Shown: piece after piece, positions 27,401 through 41,500 of the stretch
Layout of the letters: each line of letters opens with the position of its first letter
Numbering within the stretch: the stretch's first letter is position 1
DNA from: Diphasiastrum complanatum
Lineage: Eukaryota; Streptophyta; Lycopodiopsida; Lycopodiales; Lycopodiaceae
Direction of reading: 5' to 3'
Length of the DNA: 64,000 bases
Assembly: GCA_029204225.1 (NCBI GenBank)
Contig: CM055095.1
Location: 70,391,957-70,455,956, forward strand
Notes under the pieces: model-generated
Told to the model about the DNA's origin: nothing
The model's input: only the letters and a program-made list of their open reading frames with translations
Database searches by the model: none
Program-made: the position numbers and the translations under genes

Positions 27401-29475
27401 GGATACATTGTGAGGTCAGACCTTAAACAGTTTTTTGTGGCTCTTCCGAAATTTTCATCGTTTTAAATGTGAGGGATCAATTTACAGGAATCTATTATCG
27501 GAGAGTTTTATGTAAAAATTCCCAGGTAGGAAACGTGAGGATAGTGATAACAAGTAGAAGCTATTTTGATGGCATTTGCCTCGGGGTTGTTTGCATCAGG
27601 AAAGTAAAGGAAGTTTGGGAGTCCAAAAAGGATGCTGTTTGTGAAGCTGGGGATCAGGTGGTTCAGCAACTTAGCTTGTTAACTGCTGCCAATGCATCGT
27701 CTGCAGATGTGATGGACGATGTTCCTCATCAGGCAGTACAACTCTGTGCCAATCAGGTCAGCAGTATTGATATTTTTGAGAACTTAATTGAATCACCTTA
27801 AAGTGACAACAAATGCATTCTCATGTAATCATTTTGAGCTACCATTTTATGAAGTTTGGTAATGATGTTTGCCCATTAATGTCTCTTGAATTCCTAATTT
27901 TGAGTTTGAAAGTATGCTGAGGATGCAACCTGCATTTGAAGGAAAATCACCGAAGTAATGCACAACTATACTATGATCTATCTATTTGAATCTCCAAACT
28001 TAAAAAAATATTCTCGTGTAAAGAATCCAGTGCTAGTAGTTCACGCAATGTTTAAATATGTGTGCAAGTGAGTCTTGATGCACAACATATAACTTGTTCT
28101 GAAGGCGTTCCATCTTGGAATGTGGGTAGTTTCGTTTAATAGTTTAGATGTTCCTTAAAAAAGAAGTGTGAAAAAAAAGGGTGATAATATGGGCGTGCAT
28201 AGGGCAGCCTTCACAGACAAAGTTTAGCCATCAAAACCTACATTTTTTAAGCCTGATACATTGTTTTGATGCCTAATGGAATTTGTTCAGAGAGCACTTA
28301 GAATATTCTGTTTTGATTGGCACAAATTGGGAGATAGGGAGGCAAATTGACACCGATAGTTAGGAGCAAGATAGTGGGGCTGAAAGATAGACAAAACAAA
28401 CCCAACACAGTTTTCATGAAACTATATTCTCATTGGGTGCTGATTGCCTTTGGAATGTGTAGGCAACAAATTTTTGAGTTCATTAACAAGCTATTCGCTC
28501 ATGGAATTATCTCGTGTAGTTTTCTTTGGCAACTGTTTGTCTAGACCATAGTTGCCCGTTCCAGAACCTGACCAATTTTTTTTTTTTAAAATACGTATAA
28601 TTGTTATACAGCTAACGGTCCGCCTGAACAAATCTCATTTCTCCATGGAAATCAGCCTGTGAACACAATTTCTAAAAGCTTCTAAACCTCTCCATCCGAC
28701 AATTCCTTGTAACTTTTGTAGCCATTTGTCATGCATTTTTTAATATTCTATGGATTTGCAATTTTTTGACTACCTTTCCATGGCCTTATCTGGGTATTTT
28801 ATTTTTCAATCTCAACCAACAACGTTGCATGCATATTTGGAAAATGATTTGAACAGTTTCTTCTTGCATTGCCCTTGGAAGATCTCTTGAAAGGCATGAA
28901 GCTAGTAGACATGACACTTGTTTTGGGATAATTATCAAATGACTTTTGGATCCAAGAAATCAAAGATGATGTCACTCCTGGATTTATCTTTAGGATGATT
29001 ATGATTTGCATGTTTGCCATTATTGCATGAAGAGCACTAACATGGGCTGGGTCTTGGCAGCTGGCCAAAGGATATGATTCTGACCGTGGTGGTTTTGGAG
29101 GCCCCCCTAAATTTCCAAGACCAGTGGAAATCAACTTAATTTTGCGAAGATACAAGCGCTTGGATCAAGCTGGCAAAGAAACAGCAGCTAACAAAGTGCT
29201 TGACATGGCGCTTTCTACCCTTCGCTACATGGCCCGTGGGGGTATTCATGATCATATTGGCGGTGGCTTTCATAGATATAGTGTGGATGAGCATTGGCAT
29301 GGTGTGTGTTATATCCCTCTCTACTTTCAAGATATTCACACAGAAATTTTAATGTGGTTCAATATGTTCATGTTGGAAGAATTTTCTAGATGGCTTCTTT
29401 ATATGTTGGAACCTGTTCTAAGTATCAGAATTTGATCTACAAATTCTAGTTAGGTGTTAACTAATCATATTAGCA

Positions 29476-29509
<34 letters not shown>

Positions 29510-32500
29510 AAGACCAGCATAAGAGATTAGGAGTTAACTAATCATATTAGCACTCACACACACACACACACACACGCACACACCAAGACCAGCATAAGAG
29601 ATTAAGATAGCTCAGATTATGGAAGAATGAGCTTGAAGCTATGCAACTATTCATGATGTATTTCCTTATGTATTTCTATTCTTGATCGCCGTTGTACTTG
29701 CCTCCTGCAGGGACGACACCTCCACAGCCAGTGCCTCCACCAGCAACAGCCCCACGAGCACACACTCCACGGGCTCATCCTCCTCTATCAGCTGCACATG
29801 GATATCCCTCTTTGGCTTCTCTATCCCAGCCGGCCTCAGCTTGGACCCAACCTAGCTAGCCAGGTGATCTGCATGGGGGTGATGAGGCATTGACAGCTCC
29901 CCTCGTCCGCAAGAGAACAGGAAGGCCCAAGGGTGCACCGAACAAGAAAGGCAGAGCACAGAAACAGCCAGGGAAGAGAGGACGACCTCGCATGGCTCTA
30001 GGTGCAGGTAGAGGTGCACTATCACAGCCAGCTGCAGCAGGTCTAGTTGTTTGGCTTGCTTGGGGGCTGATGCGGAGACAGATTGGGAGGATGTGGATGA
30101 CGAGTCCTCCTCTTCGGATACAGTTATGGACTCGGCTCATTACATTCGCCGTTGGGGCCTTTTTTATTCATTAGTGACATTCAGACTATATGGTTGGCCT
30201 TTGGCCTTATTATTCATTATTAGGCCATTTGGACATATTACTGGAGAGTGGGGGCCTTCTTGGAGGGTGCACTGTTATCCCTCCCAGTTGGGCCCTAGCC
30301 ATTGGAAGCTTCCTTTTAGGGCTTCCTCTTGGCTATAAGTAGGGAAACTGTGTCATTTGTCATTCAGCTGATGATATTGATCTCTCTCTTTAGCCTCCTT
30401 AATCTCTCTCTTTCCTGCTTTCTAGGGTTAAGTCTTGCTTATGTGATGCTTTCATAGCTTAATTCTAGATCAGCTGTGGCTCTATTCGTAACTTGGTATC
30501 AAAGCACTTTCCTGAGCAATTGGAAAGTGTTGATTTTTGCTTTTCGGTTTATTTTTAAATTGATTGGGTTTTCGAATTTCTTGTTGTGCTTTTATTACAG
30601 GTTGCAGGATCTTCTATTGAGGAGATTGCCATCTCTCCATTTCTGGCGACCATCTCCTCCAGCCATCTCTCCTTGCTACCATAGTTCTCTTTTGTGGTGT
30701 GTAAGAAAGGGATAATCCCTGCCATCATCTCCTTCTCCTATCTCTCTATTTGTCCCTTCGGATTTCCATCGCTGCCATCTCTATAGAGTGCTCCATCGCT
30801 GCCTTCTCAGCGCTCTCCATCGCACTACTCTCCTCCACCTCCGGCGCTACCATATCTCCAGCGCCCACGCTCTCTTCCTATCAGAGCTGCCCCTCCGATC
30901 CTCTGTTATCCCTAAGATCCTCTCCCTCTGATCATCCATCCTCCTACCCCTCTGCTCCTGTGATCGTCCTCCTCCCCATTGTCGCCCGCCGACCTCCTGC
31001 TCCCCGCCTCCTGCAGCCCCTCATGTTCCGTCCGCTCTCACCTTCCCCTTGCCCCCCCCGTTCTAACTCTCGCTGCCTCCATCTACGTACCCGCGTCGGC
31101 CTGTCTCCTGGCACCTTCGTCGTCTGGCATACTCCCTCCCTCGTTCGCGCCCTCCCTCGTTCTGTCGCCCATCCACCTGCGTAGCCTGTCCGCCCATCGG
31201 CCACCTACGTAGCTCGCCTGCCGCCGCTTACCTAACCGCTGCCTGTCTGCCACCCGTACTCCCTGCGCCCGTCCGCCCGCCCGCATTCCCTGCGCGTGCC
31301 CGAACGCCCGCCCGTGCTCCCTGCCGTCATCCCGTCGCCCGCCCTACCCGCGCTTGTGCCAACGCCGGCCGTCGGCCGTCTTCTGGACCGCCCGCCATCA
31401 CACGCACTCTGGAGTCTGGACCGCTGTCGTCTGGCAGCCGCCCAACCACAAAAAAAAAAAAAAAAAAAAATTCCGATTTCATTGCCCATTTCGTTTTTGT
31501 TATTAGCTTTTCGTTTCCATTGTCATGTGCTCGTCTATAAAAAAAAAAAAATTTACGTTCCATTTTAGCCCGTTTTTACGTTAGTTTTCTTTTTCCATAA
31601 CTAGTTATTGCTCAGTTCGTCCATTTGTTTAGCACGTCTTTTCTCGCTTTCTTTCTTTCAACATGGTTGACTCACCCACAAAAAGTGAGACCCCTCACGA
31701 GCCCTTAGCCAAACAATTTGCTCATATGAGTGACTCCCTTTCTAACCTTACCAGTCGCTTCGACCACATGATGACCGTCTTCTCCACTATGTAGTCACAA
31801 ATTGCTTCTCTCCAGCCATATGGGCTTGGAAAAACCCCTATTCCACCTTCATTTGGGCCTCCATTTAGATTTCCATCCTCTTCTCCTTCGCTTGGCAGTG
31901 GGGTTCATTATGCACCAAACCCACCCCCTGGCTTCCCACGTCAGTCTGCTCCTGCGCCACATTTTCCACGTCATCCAGCTCTTGAGTCACAATCATTTGA
32001 GTCACCTGCATCATTTGAGACAGTCATAGAGCTATTTGAGATAGTCATTGAGTTACCTGAGTAAGTTCATGTCTCGCATAGTGAGTTTGAGTCACATCTA
32101 CAGGTTGATATTGCAGATGCTTCACAGGTTGATCTTACAGATACTACAAAGGTTGATGCTGATATTACAGATACTACATGCCTTAGTGCAGTTCCCGAGT
32201 GCTTTGTTACTGTAGCCTGCTTTGATACTGTTGCATCCTTTGCTACTGCTGCTGCTATTACATGCTTTGATATTGATGCTGATATTGATGATGAGTACCT
32301 TGGTGCTGCTCCTGAGTGCCATGCTACAGATATTGTAGCCTATGTTCCTTATCGCACTGCTTTTGAGTACCATGCTACAGATGTTGTAGCCTATGCTGCT
32401 TATTACGATGAGTCTATGGTGTTCTTTTAGATGACTTGCCTACTCATTCAGTAGTAGCACTACACATGTCACATGCTTCTACATTTCATGATGGTTCCTA

Positions 32501-35500
32501 CGTTGGGTGTCCTATCCCTCCGTTGATAGTTCCTATTCATACTGTATATGCGGATTTTCTAGATGCATATTTAGGCCAGAGCTTCTTAGTTGGTGTTTCT
32601 GCTATTATGCCTAAGTATGATGTTATTACATTTGTGGATCATGCTCATCTAGATGCTGTTTTATATTCATGGCTACTACGCCTCCTTTGGCATGATGACA
32701 TTGTATATTCATGGTCCATGAGGATACCTTACAATATTGTTGCTTTACACTCATGGGCACTATGGATCCCTTGGCATGACGACATTCTACATTCTTGGGC
32801 ATTGCACATACCTTGGGTTGAGAGTGGTTGCAGAGCTGTGCTTTTCCGATGGTATTCTTGGGCTATTCGACTAGCTTTGGATATCTCAGTTGTTGAGGTC
32901 CTGCATATCGAGATTTTCCTATGGTCTTCTTGGGCTATTCGGCTAGCCCTGGATATTTCACTTGTTGGGGCCCTTCACTACGACATATTTCTTTGGCATT
33001 CCTGGGCTATCAGAGTACCTTGAGCGAGTTTTCTTCTCACTCGGATTTCTTTATGCATCTACATTAGTTGCTTATAGTTGATGTACAGTGCTTTGTAGTT
33101 GCTTATAGTTACTGTACAATGTTTTGTGGAGTTTGTGTGATACTTTTGGAGTACCTGTTGTGACGACTTATGTCCTCTCCTTCAGTATTTCCATTGGTTC
33201 ATGCCTTATTTCTCCTGTATTATGAGTCTTTAGATTTATTGATTTTCGTCTTGATGATTGGTTATTAACATAGCTATTGCTTGGGGCCAACATTGTATCA
33301 GAAGATCCAGTTGGCTGCTTTACATTTAAATGGACGTGCCGCCACGTGGTGGCGAGTTTATAGAGTTGGTCTTGATCGGGAAGGGCTCCATCTATGGCAT
33401 ACTTTTCGCCGTGACCTCCGCCATGCTATGATTGATCTTCAGTGGCTTGACCGCCAACGTGATACATTCTGTAGTCTCACTCAGACCAATGATCTTGCTT
33501 TTTATACAGATCAGTTTATGGAGCTTTCTTATCTTTTCACAGATCTACAGAGGGAGATACCATGTCTATTTCGCGACATGCCCATCACACTACGATCACT
33601 CATAGCGTATAAGGACTCCCGTTGTGTTGCACTTATGATACCAGAGATGTTCCTACTGCGACGAGACCTATCTCAAACATCTCACCAGATTCAGTCTATT
33701 TCTTAGCATCGGATTTTCTCTTTCTTCTCTAGGAGACGATTCCGCCAGGATCCAGAGTCTGGGGATGACGATGATGGTGACAACATGCCCATTCACAAAG
33801 ATCAGAGACAGTGCTCCATGCATACTCATGTTGCAACTCGAGCTATTCGACCTATCATTAGGAGACACACATCTCACCCAATGTTACATGCTGATTCAAA
33901 TCGAGTAGCCAGGTTCGCTGGGCTTCGTGGTGCTTGAGCCGTCCCCTGATTTACTTCCTGCTACTTGCCATGCTCAGCTTGCCTATGCTACTTGGACAGG
34001 GCGTCCTGGTCCTCGCTCCATTCGGTTACGTGTGCGTATTACAGGTCGAGAGTATATTGCTTTAGTTGATACTGGTAGCACTCATTCTTTTATTAGCAGT
34101 TATATCACTAGTCGGATCCGTGCTTCACCTGTTCCTGCTTCCCAGCCTCTCACAGTTGAGGTTGCCAGTTCTCATTCTTTTCCTAGTTCTCAGATGTTTC
34201 AGCGTGACGCTCCTTGTGATGCTGAGTTTCCTACTGTTCCAGAGTTATTTCCATTTTTACCTGCTGCTATATTACAGGTCCGTCTATACCATAGTCGACG
34301 CCGCTGGCAGATTCAGTTTTTGGTCCAGTGGGATGGTCGTCCTATTGAGGAGGCTACATGGGAGCCTATTGATGTGTTTTATCATACACCATTACTTGCG
34401 GATCAGGCTCGTGCTCTTGCTGCACTTGTTGATTCCTCTACATCAGATGTTCCTCTAGCTGTTGATGCACCAGGGCTTGCTGCTACTTGATCCGGTTATC
34501 TTTTCGGCAGTTGGGTCTTTTTTTTGTGTCGGGGAGAGTTATGGACTCGGCTCATTACATTCGCCGCGTCCATTTACATTTACAGTTACTTTACTTTATG
34601 CATAAGCAGGCCTTGGGCCCTTTTTTATTCATTAGTGACATTCAGACTATATGGTTGGCCTTTGGCCTTATTATTCATTATTAGGCCATTTGGACATATT
34701 ACTGGAGAGTGGGGGCCTTCTTGGAGGGCGCACTAGTATCCCTCCCAGTTGGGCCCTAGCCACTGGAAGCTTCCTTTTAGGGCTTCCTCTTGGCTATAAG
34801 TAGGGAAACTGTGTCATTTGTCATTCAGCTGATGATATTGATCTCTCTTTAGCCTCCTTAATCTCTCTCTTTCCTGCTTTCTAGGGTTAAGTCTTGCTTA
34901 TGTGATGCTTTCATAGCTTAATTCTAGATCAGCTATTCGTAACTGATACACAGCCCATGCCAGTTCCAGACAGACATAGATATCGGTTGCGAGAGTCAGC
35001 TCGGGGCCCTGAGTTGTCTCCGGAGCATTCGTCTGAGTCAGAGCCAGAGCATTCATTGTAGCTTTGATATTTTAGTTTTAGCAGTTTGATATCATGTTCC
35101 ATGTTTGGCGGCCAGATGGTCGAACACTTTATTCAGACCATTTTACATATTATATCCAGTGTTGGACGTACTTTATTTGTTGCACATTGTGTATTTGTCG
35201 ATTTGAAAATGTGATGCTCTGTTTTCAATTTTATTTCGAATGGTATGTGCGTGTTTGAGTCGTATTTTCAATTAGTTTCAACTGCATAGATTGATAGCAG
35301 ATGCACTTCACAGAAATACACGCCCCTTGATAGCATTTCATAAACACATATATTACATTGCAATTTCCCAGGCATGCATTGCACAAAAAACACACCGAAC
35401 ATTAATTCAACAGATGTACCAAAATAACAATACGCCCGCCATATACGGCTGGGGCTGTTCTTTACACTGTGTTAAACACTAACTGTTGCCTCATCTGCTA

Positions 35501-38500
35501 CCACATACGGCTGGATCCTATCTATTCTAAACATTCCTACGGATCCTCCACTGACTCCTCGCCCTCATCAGGTGCATTGTTCTGTCGCTCTCGCTTTGCC
35601 TCCCGGTTAACCCGATCAGCCTCCTGGTTAGGGCGGGCCGCCCTTTCCCTGACCATGTTGAGCTGCGGTCGTGTGAAGTTCATTCTGATTCTGCTCATCC
35701 AAATCCAGCTCGACAGCGAGGGAAGGGGCCACAACGGGGGCAGGGATCTGCAGCTCTGGGTGTCTCTACCGAGTCTGTCGTAGCATCTCCGCAATGTCTG
35801 CCTCTTGCTTCCGATGCCTTTTTTTGTGCCTTCGGACATCTTCCTCTAGCTTCCTCCTGGCTTCGCCCTCAGGCTTCGGTGGTATGCGCTCCGCCATCTC
35901 ACGACACCCTGTTTTTCAAACTGGCTCTCACAGCCTCTCACAGCCTCTCAATGGCTCTCACTGGCTCTATCACAGCCTCTCACAATGGCGGCATGTATTC
36001 ATCTTCAATAGCAAGGGATCTAAGAGACTTCATAGATAGGGCGCTGTGGTGGCCGGTACTGGTACATCCTGGGTGCTGCCAAAGGAGGAGCCAGTGGAGT
36101 GGGAGCTGCCAAAGGAGGAGGATGTGAAGTGGGTGCTGCCACTGGAGGAGCCACTGTGGATGTGGGCGCTGCAAGAGAGAATTTGGGCACAGATGGTGGC
36201 CTGCCATGGAGACCTGGTGTTGCAGAAGTGGATGGCGATGGAGGGGCTGCAGGCCTCAATGGCATCAGTGGCACTGGAGGTGTTGTGCGGTGCATATAAA
36301 CCCTCTGAAGAACCGTAGGCACCTCATGTAGCTGCTCTAGCTGAGATTCTATGTAGGGCATGCTAGCTAGAGAGGACGGGGGCGCCCTGACGCTCGGCAT
36401 CTGCTGGGCCTCTGAATCCAACATGGCAATCAAGTCGTCCAGCTAGGCATCCGAATACAAATGCTCTGGGCTCTGGGACTTGTGCACAACTTATTTTGCT
36501 CAATGCTATATATAATCAAGTGGCTGCAGTGATCTTTTAACTAGTAATTTGCTTTGTGTCAAGAGAACTTGAGATCAAATGTTTGGGTTGCTCACATCAT
36601 CTTACTCCTAACAAATAAAGTTCTGAGAACTTCTGCCATGATATTGTTAAGAATCTTAATTGTATACTCAGATTCATCAGTCTATTCTTGTATCCGTTTA
36701 TCAAAAAGTTTCTTCGATGCAGCGTTAACGATTTAGCATGTTATGACAGTTCCTCATTTCGAAAAAATGTTGTATGATCAAGCACAACTTGTCAACGCCT
36801 ATCTGGATGCTTTTGCTATATGGAAGGATGCACAATTTTCTGCAGTCGCTCGTGATATACTAGATTATTTGAGACGAGACATGACACATCCTGAGGGGGG
36901 AATATTTTCAGCCGAGGATGCAGATAGTGCCGAATCTGAAGGTACAGCAAGAAAGAAGGAAGGAGCATTTTATATATGGACAAGTAAAGAGGTAATAGCA
37001 AAATTCTACAGCTGCTTCATCTTTCATATTGATGCTTTGCATTGGTGAAGAAAGGTACACTGAGATCTTAATACTTGATGTAAGAACTGGGATGTCCTCC
37101 TAAGGCTATTCTCACTTTTCGTGAGTGGAGTAAAATATCATCAAATCACTTGTATCCCTTCAAACTGCATCTTGGTCAACACTAAATTCCAAATGCAAAC
37201 AAAGTATACAGATTCTTTTACATTTTGAGTTTAAGCACTTATCTTATCTGTTGATAAACTGGTATGTAACAGTAAGTTAATTGCAAATCAAATAGTTATG
37301 CTTAACCTGCATGTATTACTGCTCACATAATCTTAGCTGTTGATAAACTGGTAAATAGCAGGAAGCTAAGTGCAAATTAAAAAGCTATGCTTAATCTGCA
37401 TGCATTAGATTGCATTGAAGCCACTCCAGATTTTCTCCCATACATTGGCTGCATGTTCACCAAATGGTCTGAGCGGTCCTGCATTATACATTATGCCATA
37501 CCAACACTGATGGTCGTTGTATGTGAAGTTATTTGCCTGCAAGATTTAAGCAATGTTTTCATTTCCATACTTGTGCTTTTGCATGGTGAGCCAGCTTTGG
37601 TTGAAGTTAATACACGTGCACATAGCTCTTTTGGGCATGAACTTTACTGTTGCTTTCTCCTTTTGTAAAAACAAGCATTTATGCATAGAACCACGTAAAC
37701 TTTTCAAATTTCTGCAAAATTCACAACTTTTGATGATTGACTTGTTGTCTACCATTTGTTTTTGTGAAATAGATGTGGTATATCAATCAGCCACACCAAA
37801 TAATCAAGTAAATCAAGACAGGCCTTCAGATCAAGACATGATAGACTAGAGACAAAGTCCATGTACCAGCAAGAAAGATATGTGTCACAATGAAGAAAAA
37901 TGTATAACAGACGAGAGCAGTAGATCAAGTGGGGAAAAGGAGCAAACACTAAGTAGACAGGTGAAGGGTCTGACAAAGAGAGCACATATGTACCAAGTTT
38001 AGAAGGGTAGTGAATGTGGCATTTTCAAGATTTTCATTGTTTCTGAGGAATTAAGGAGAGGGGTCTGTGACTTTGAGAACTTTCATGTTTGGATCATAAA
38101 GGTCCTGAGGCATACATGTTGATAGATTTGGTGTTCTTTGAGAGTTCAAAAGAGTGGGAGATGTGCTCAATCAACTTGTTAACATGAATAGAAATTCCTG
38201 AAGTCTGTGAATGTATTGGGAGAGGCCTTCGATGTGAATCGATGTAACCCTTGCAGTTTCAAATGCATTGGGATGATATCAGCTGGAAGGGAAACCCACT
38301 AAATCACCAATAAAGTCATCAAAAGGTTCGATATAGAAATGTAGAAGAACTAATTTACACCTGGAAAGCACGGTGTAAAATTCATGAGGACAAACATAAG
38401 TATGAAAATCTGTTCATTGATTACGAGGATGAAAGTGTTCTTGCTAATGACTAGAATTAACCTTTGATTTCTTTGAGGTTTTTGATTTATATGCCTTTTC

Positions 38501-41500
38501 GTGTCCAATCCTGTAATGAGGTGCTGAAGGTTTTCTTCCGAAAACATTTTAGCTTCCCCAATCACATCAATTGAATGGGGGATGCCTTGTACACGAGTGT
38601 CGAGAGCTTTCTGCTCTCGCAATCGATTCTTAGTGAAAGTGGCTGAAATGAAAGAAGCTAAGGCACCAAATTGATGAGATTGATTCGGGCTTCCGCCCAC
38701 AATTGAACGTTGAGATGGTGCTCCTTGATCCTGTTTCAAGTTGCTGGACTTTGACTGTGGTAGCTTCCTGTGCTGCAACCTTTTTTTCCTCTTCAAGTGC
38801 CGCTTCCTTCCGCTCAATAAGTGAGATTATGACATGTCTGTTATGAAGCAGAAATCCATTCTCTTTCCCTTGGGATTTGACTTGTTTTTGTAGCATTTGC
38901 ATATACTCTTGATGCTAGTTACACACGGAAATCAGGTAAGATTGATGGGCAGTAGATGGTGAATAGACATCTTGCGGATTCAATGGGATAGGTGGGCTAG
39001 TTGATGGAAGCAATCCACAATCATGGAAAAGAGGCAGGTAAATGTATTGGCAAAGCAAGGGGTGGGAGTGGTGGAAAATCTAGTAGAATGTGAGACGATG
39101 GCAAGTGGCGTTGTTTGCTGCAGCGCTGCCTGCAAACTGTTGGGAGCTGGCGAAGCTGCCTGCGTGACAGGCAGATGGCAATGGTAAGAAGACTGAGTTG
39201 TGTACGACTCAAGTGGTCTACCTTGGAAAATACCTTGATTTGCATGTACTGGATTAAAATGCCAAAACTCAATGGCTCTGTTTCACATGCCACTCATGCT
39301 GACTATCTTAAAGCATACACATAATAGCATCTATGGTGTGACTATTGACATTAATTGCAATCTTATCATTCTTAGCATTATTGGTAGTTCACTAGTTATT
39401 TTTGCAAAGAGAAGAATCTGGTTTATGTGCAATGACAACTCTTTGTCACTTGCCATGGGATGAATTTGTGAATTCACATAGTGACGACAGAGGGAATTGT
39501 TGTAGACCTGACTAAGGTGGCTATAATAGTTAGTTGGCCTTGGCCAACTAATATTCGTCAACTACGATTATTCTTTGGTTTTTGCATTTTTTATCACAAA
39601 TTTGTTGAGAACTAATGCTGGCTAGCTACACCATTGACCGCATTTTCTAAGAAACAACGATTTGGTTATTAGGGTGAAGGAAACTGAGGATAGTTTTGAG
39701 GCACTAAAAAGGAGGCAGAGGCCATTGCACCTGTGCTCAAGATTGTCAGTCCCCAAAAGCCATCTCGAATAGAATCCAATGCAAGTGACATCAAGATAGG
39801 GGCAGTCCTCAACTAGAAGGAGAGGTTAACCCCTGCTCGATAGGAATACCCAACACATGCAAAGAAATTGTATGCAATCATACATTCTCTCAAGGTGTGG
39901 TGTGCTCAAGTGTGGTACAAGCCTCATGCAACATTGGAGGTCGTAAATTTTCTTAACAGTTTTGCTAGGAAATGTACACAAAATGAAAGTCTAGTCCCTT
40001 TATATAACACCCTCCCACGAAAAAAAAAAAAAAAGCAGGCCTAGGTGAGGGATGGCAAGCGTTATTTTATCACTTGTTGATGTGCTTCTTCACATGTGCA
40101 AGGGGACTGTACAATTGCTAGTGAAGAGGAACTATTCACACTGTGGTAACTTACGGTAATCACTTATTGCTTGGTGCAATTTTAGATTATGTTGAGATAT
40201 TGCTTTGGTATGGTCGACAAGTGAGGTGGCAGCTCCTATATGTGTGGTGAGTGATTGGAAAGTCACAACATAAAATCATTTGCTGATTTGGGAACATTCT
40301 TTTGGCAATGGATTATACCACCATGGCAAGTGAGTCTAATGAGATTTGATTAGGATTTCAAGGGTGTAAGTGATAATATCTTTCTAACAAGCAATAAAGT
40401 CCATAGTTATATGGCAAGAAATGCTATGTTTGATAATCATATGGTGTGCATGCAACAACGGATTTCATGGATTAGCTTTATCTAATTGATATCATCCGAT
40501 CTAACAGCAACATAAGTAAACAATTCTTATTGACAAACGTGAAATATTGAAAAATGGAAAAGAAAAGAACAAAAATCAATACTCTTCCTACTGTTGAATC
40601 AAGTGTGGTTTGGCAGGTGGTAAGGTGTAGTAGCATTGTAGCTTACTATTGTTCATCACGATGGGATACACCTTGTCCTTGATGTCGCAGTTGTATGGTT
40701 CCCCATTGGTATGAATCAGTATAGACCTTCCCCAACGAATATGTGAGTTTCTTTATCGATACATTGCTTTTATATATAGTAGTGGAAGATCTGGATCGCC
40801 TATGTAATCTTCATATATTTATGAAACAAACATTTGAAAATGAAAACGAACAAATGCTTGTTCTGAGAACCTATATGTTTGTATGAAAGCATACCAATTG
40901 TTGATCTTATTACTATAAAGGATTATCCCACAGAGGCCGAGAGTAAGAGCGAGGCGGACGCTTTTGGTCATTGTCATATAGGACTAGATCATGCCAAAAA
41001 TTTTGTCTTTTCTTCTTATCCAAGATCAGATATATGGAAAATAGACGGTTTTTACATAGGTGCATGAGGACACTAAGTTGGTGTTCTAGGGGTCTTTCAT
41101 TAGATAATCATCTTGAGCAGTGATGCAAAGGCTTGGTACCAAGAATTTTGTAGACGTGATGTCTTTTTGGGCAAAGTCCACATGTGAGAGTGCTTATCCT
41201 ACTGCATCTTAATAAATACTCTTTCTTGCTTGCCAGCAGTTGCTTATAGTCATGTTGGCTTGGTCCAATATGGAGGGACAAATTTCATTCGATATGGATG
41301 TTGTGAGTTTGTTAAAAGTTCCACATTTCTTCTAGCAACCTTGCACCAGATTGCAAGAGTGATGATACCGAGTTTTCTACCTTTAAGTATCTAGTAAATC
41401 ACCACTTATTGTATTAGTCTTTCATGTTCATTCTTTCAGAAAGTAGTTGATTTTGAATGATCCTACTGTCAGTTGATAGAATCATCACAAAGATATTGTT

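Larger units (their letters stand above)
30122..34944 (+). mobile_element. Internally deleted Ty3/gypsy (chromovirus-type) element with AGTTA...TAACT LTRs
   Basis: 5' LTR 30122-30493, PBS 30494-30505, a 1.15-kb leader, gag remains, a protease-chromodomain ORF, polypurine tract GTCGGGGAG at 34528-34536, 3' LTR 34537-34944, and flanking GATAC duplications. Reverse transcriptase, RNase H and integrase are absent, so it could only move with help from another element. The LTR ends are AGTTATGG and CGTAACT, not the usual TG...CA. It lies in the sense direction in intron 7 of the YyaL-like gene. Confidence 0.92.

Noticed and set aside
30944-31489. Several long open frames on both strands
   Set aside because: They follow from GC-rich, stop-poor composition in the retroelement leader; no protein similarity.
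40879-41067. Short open frame [20 protein letters not shown]
   Set aside because: No recognised domain, no splice context, and it lies in intron 8; no support for coding.
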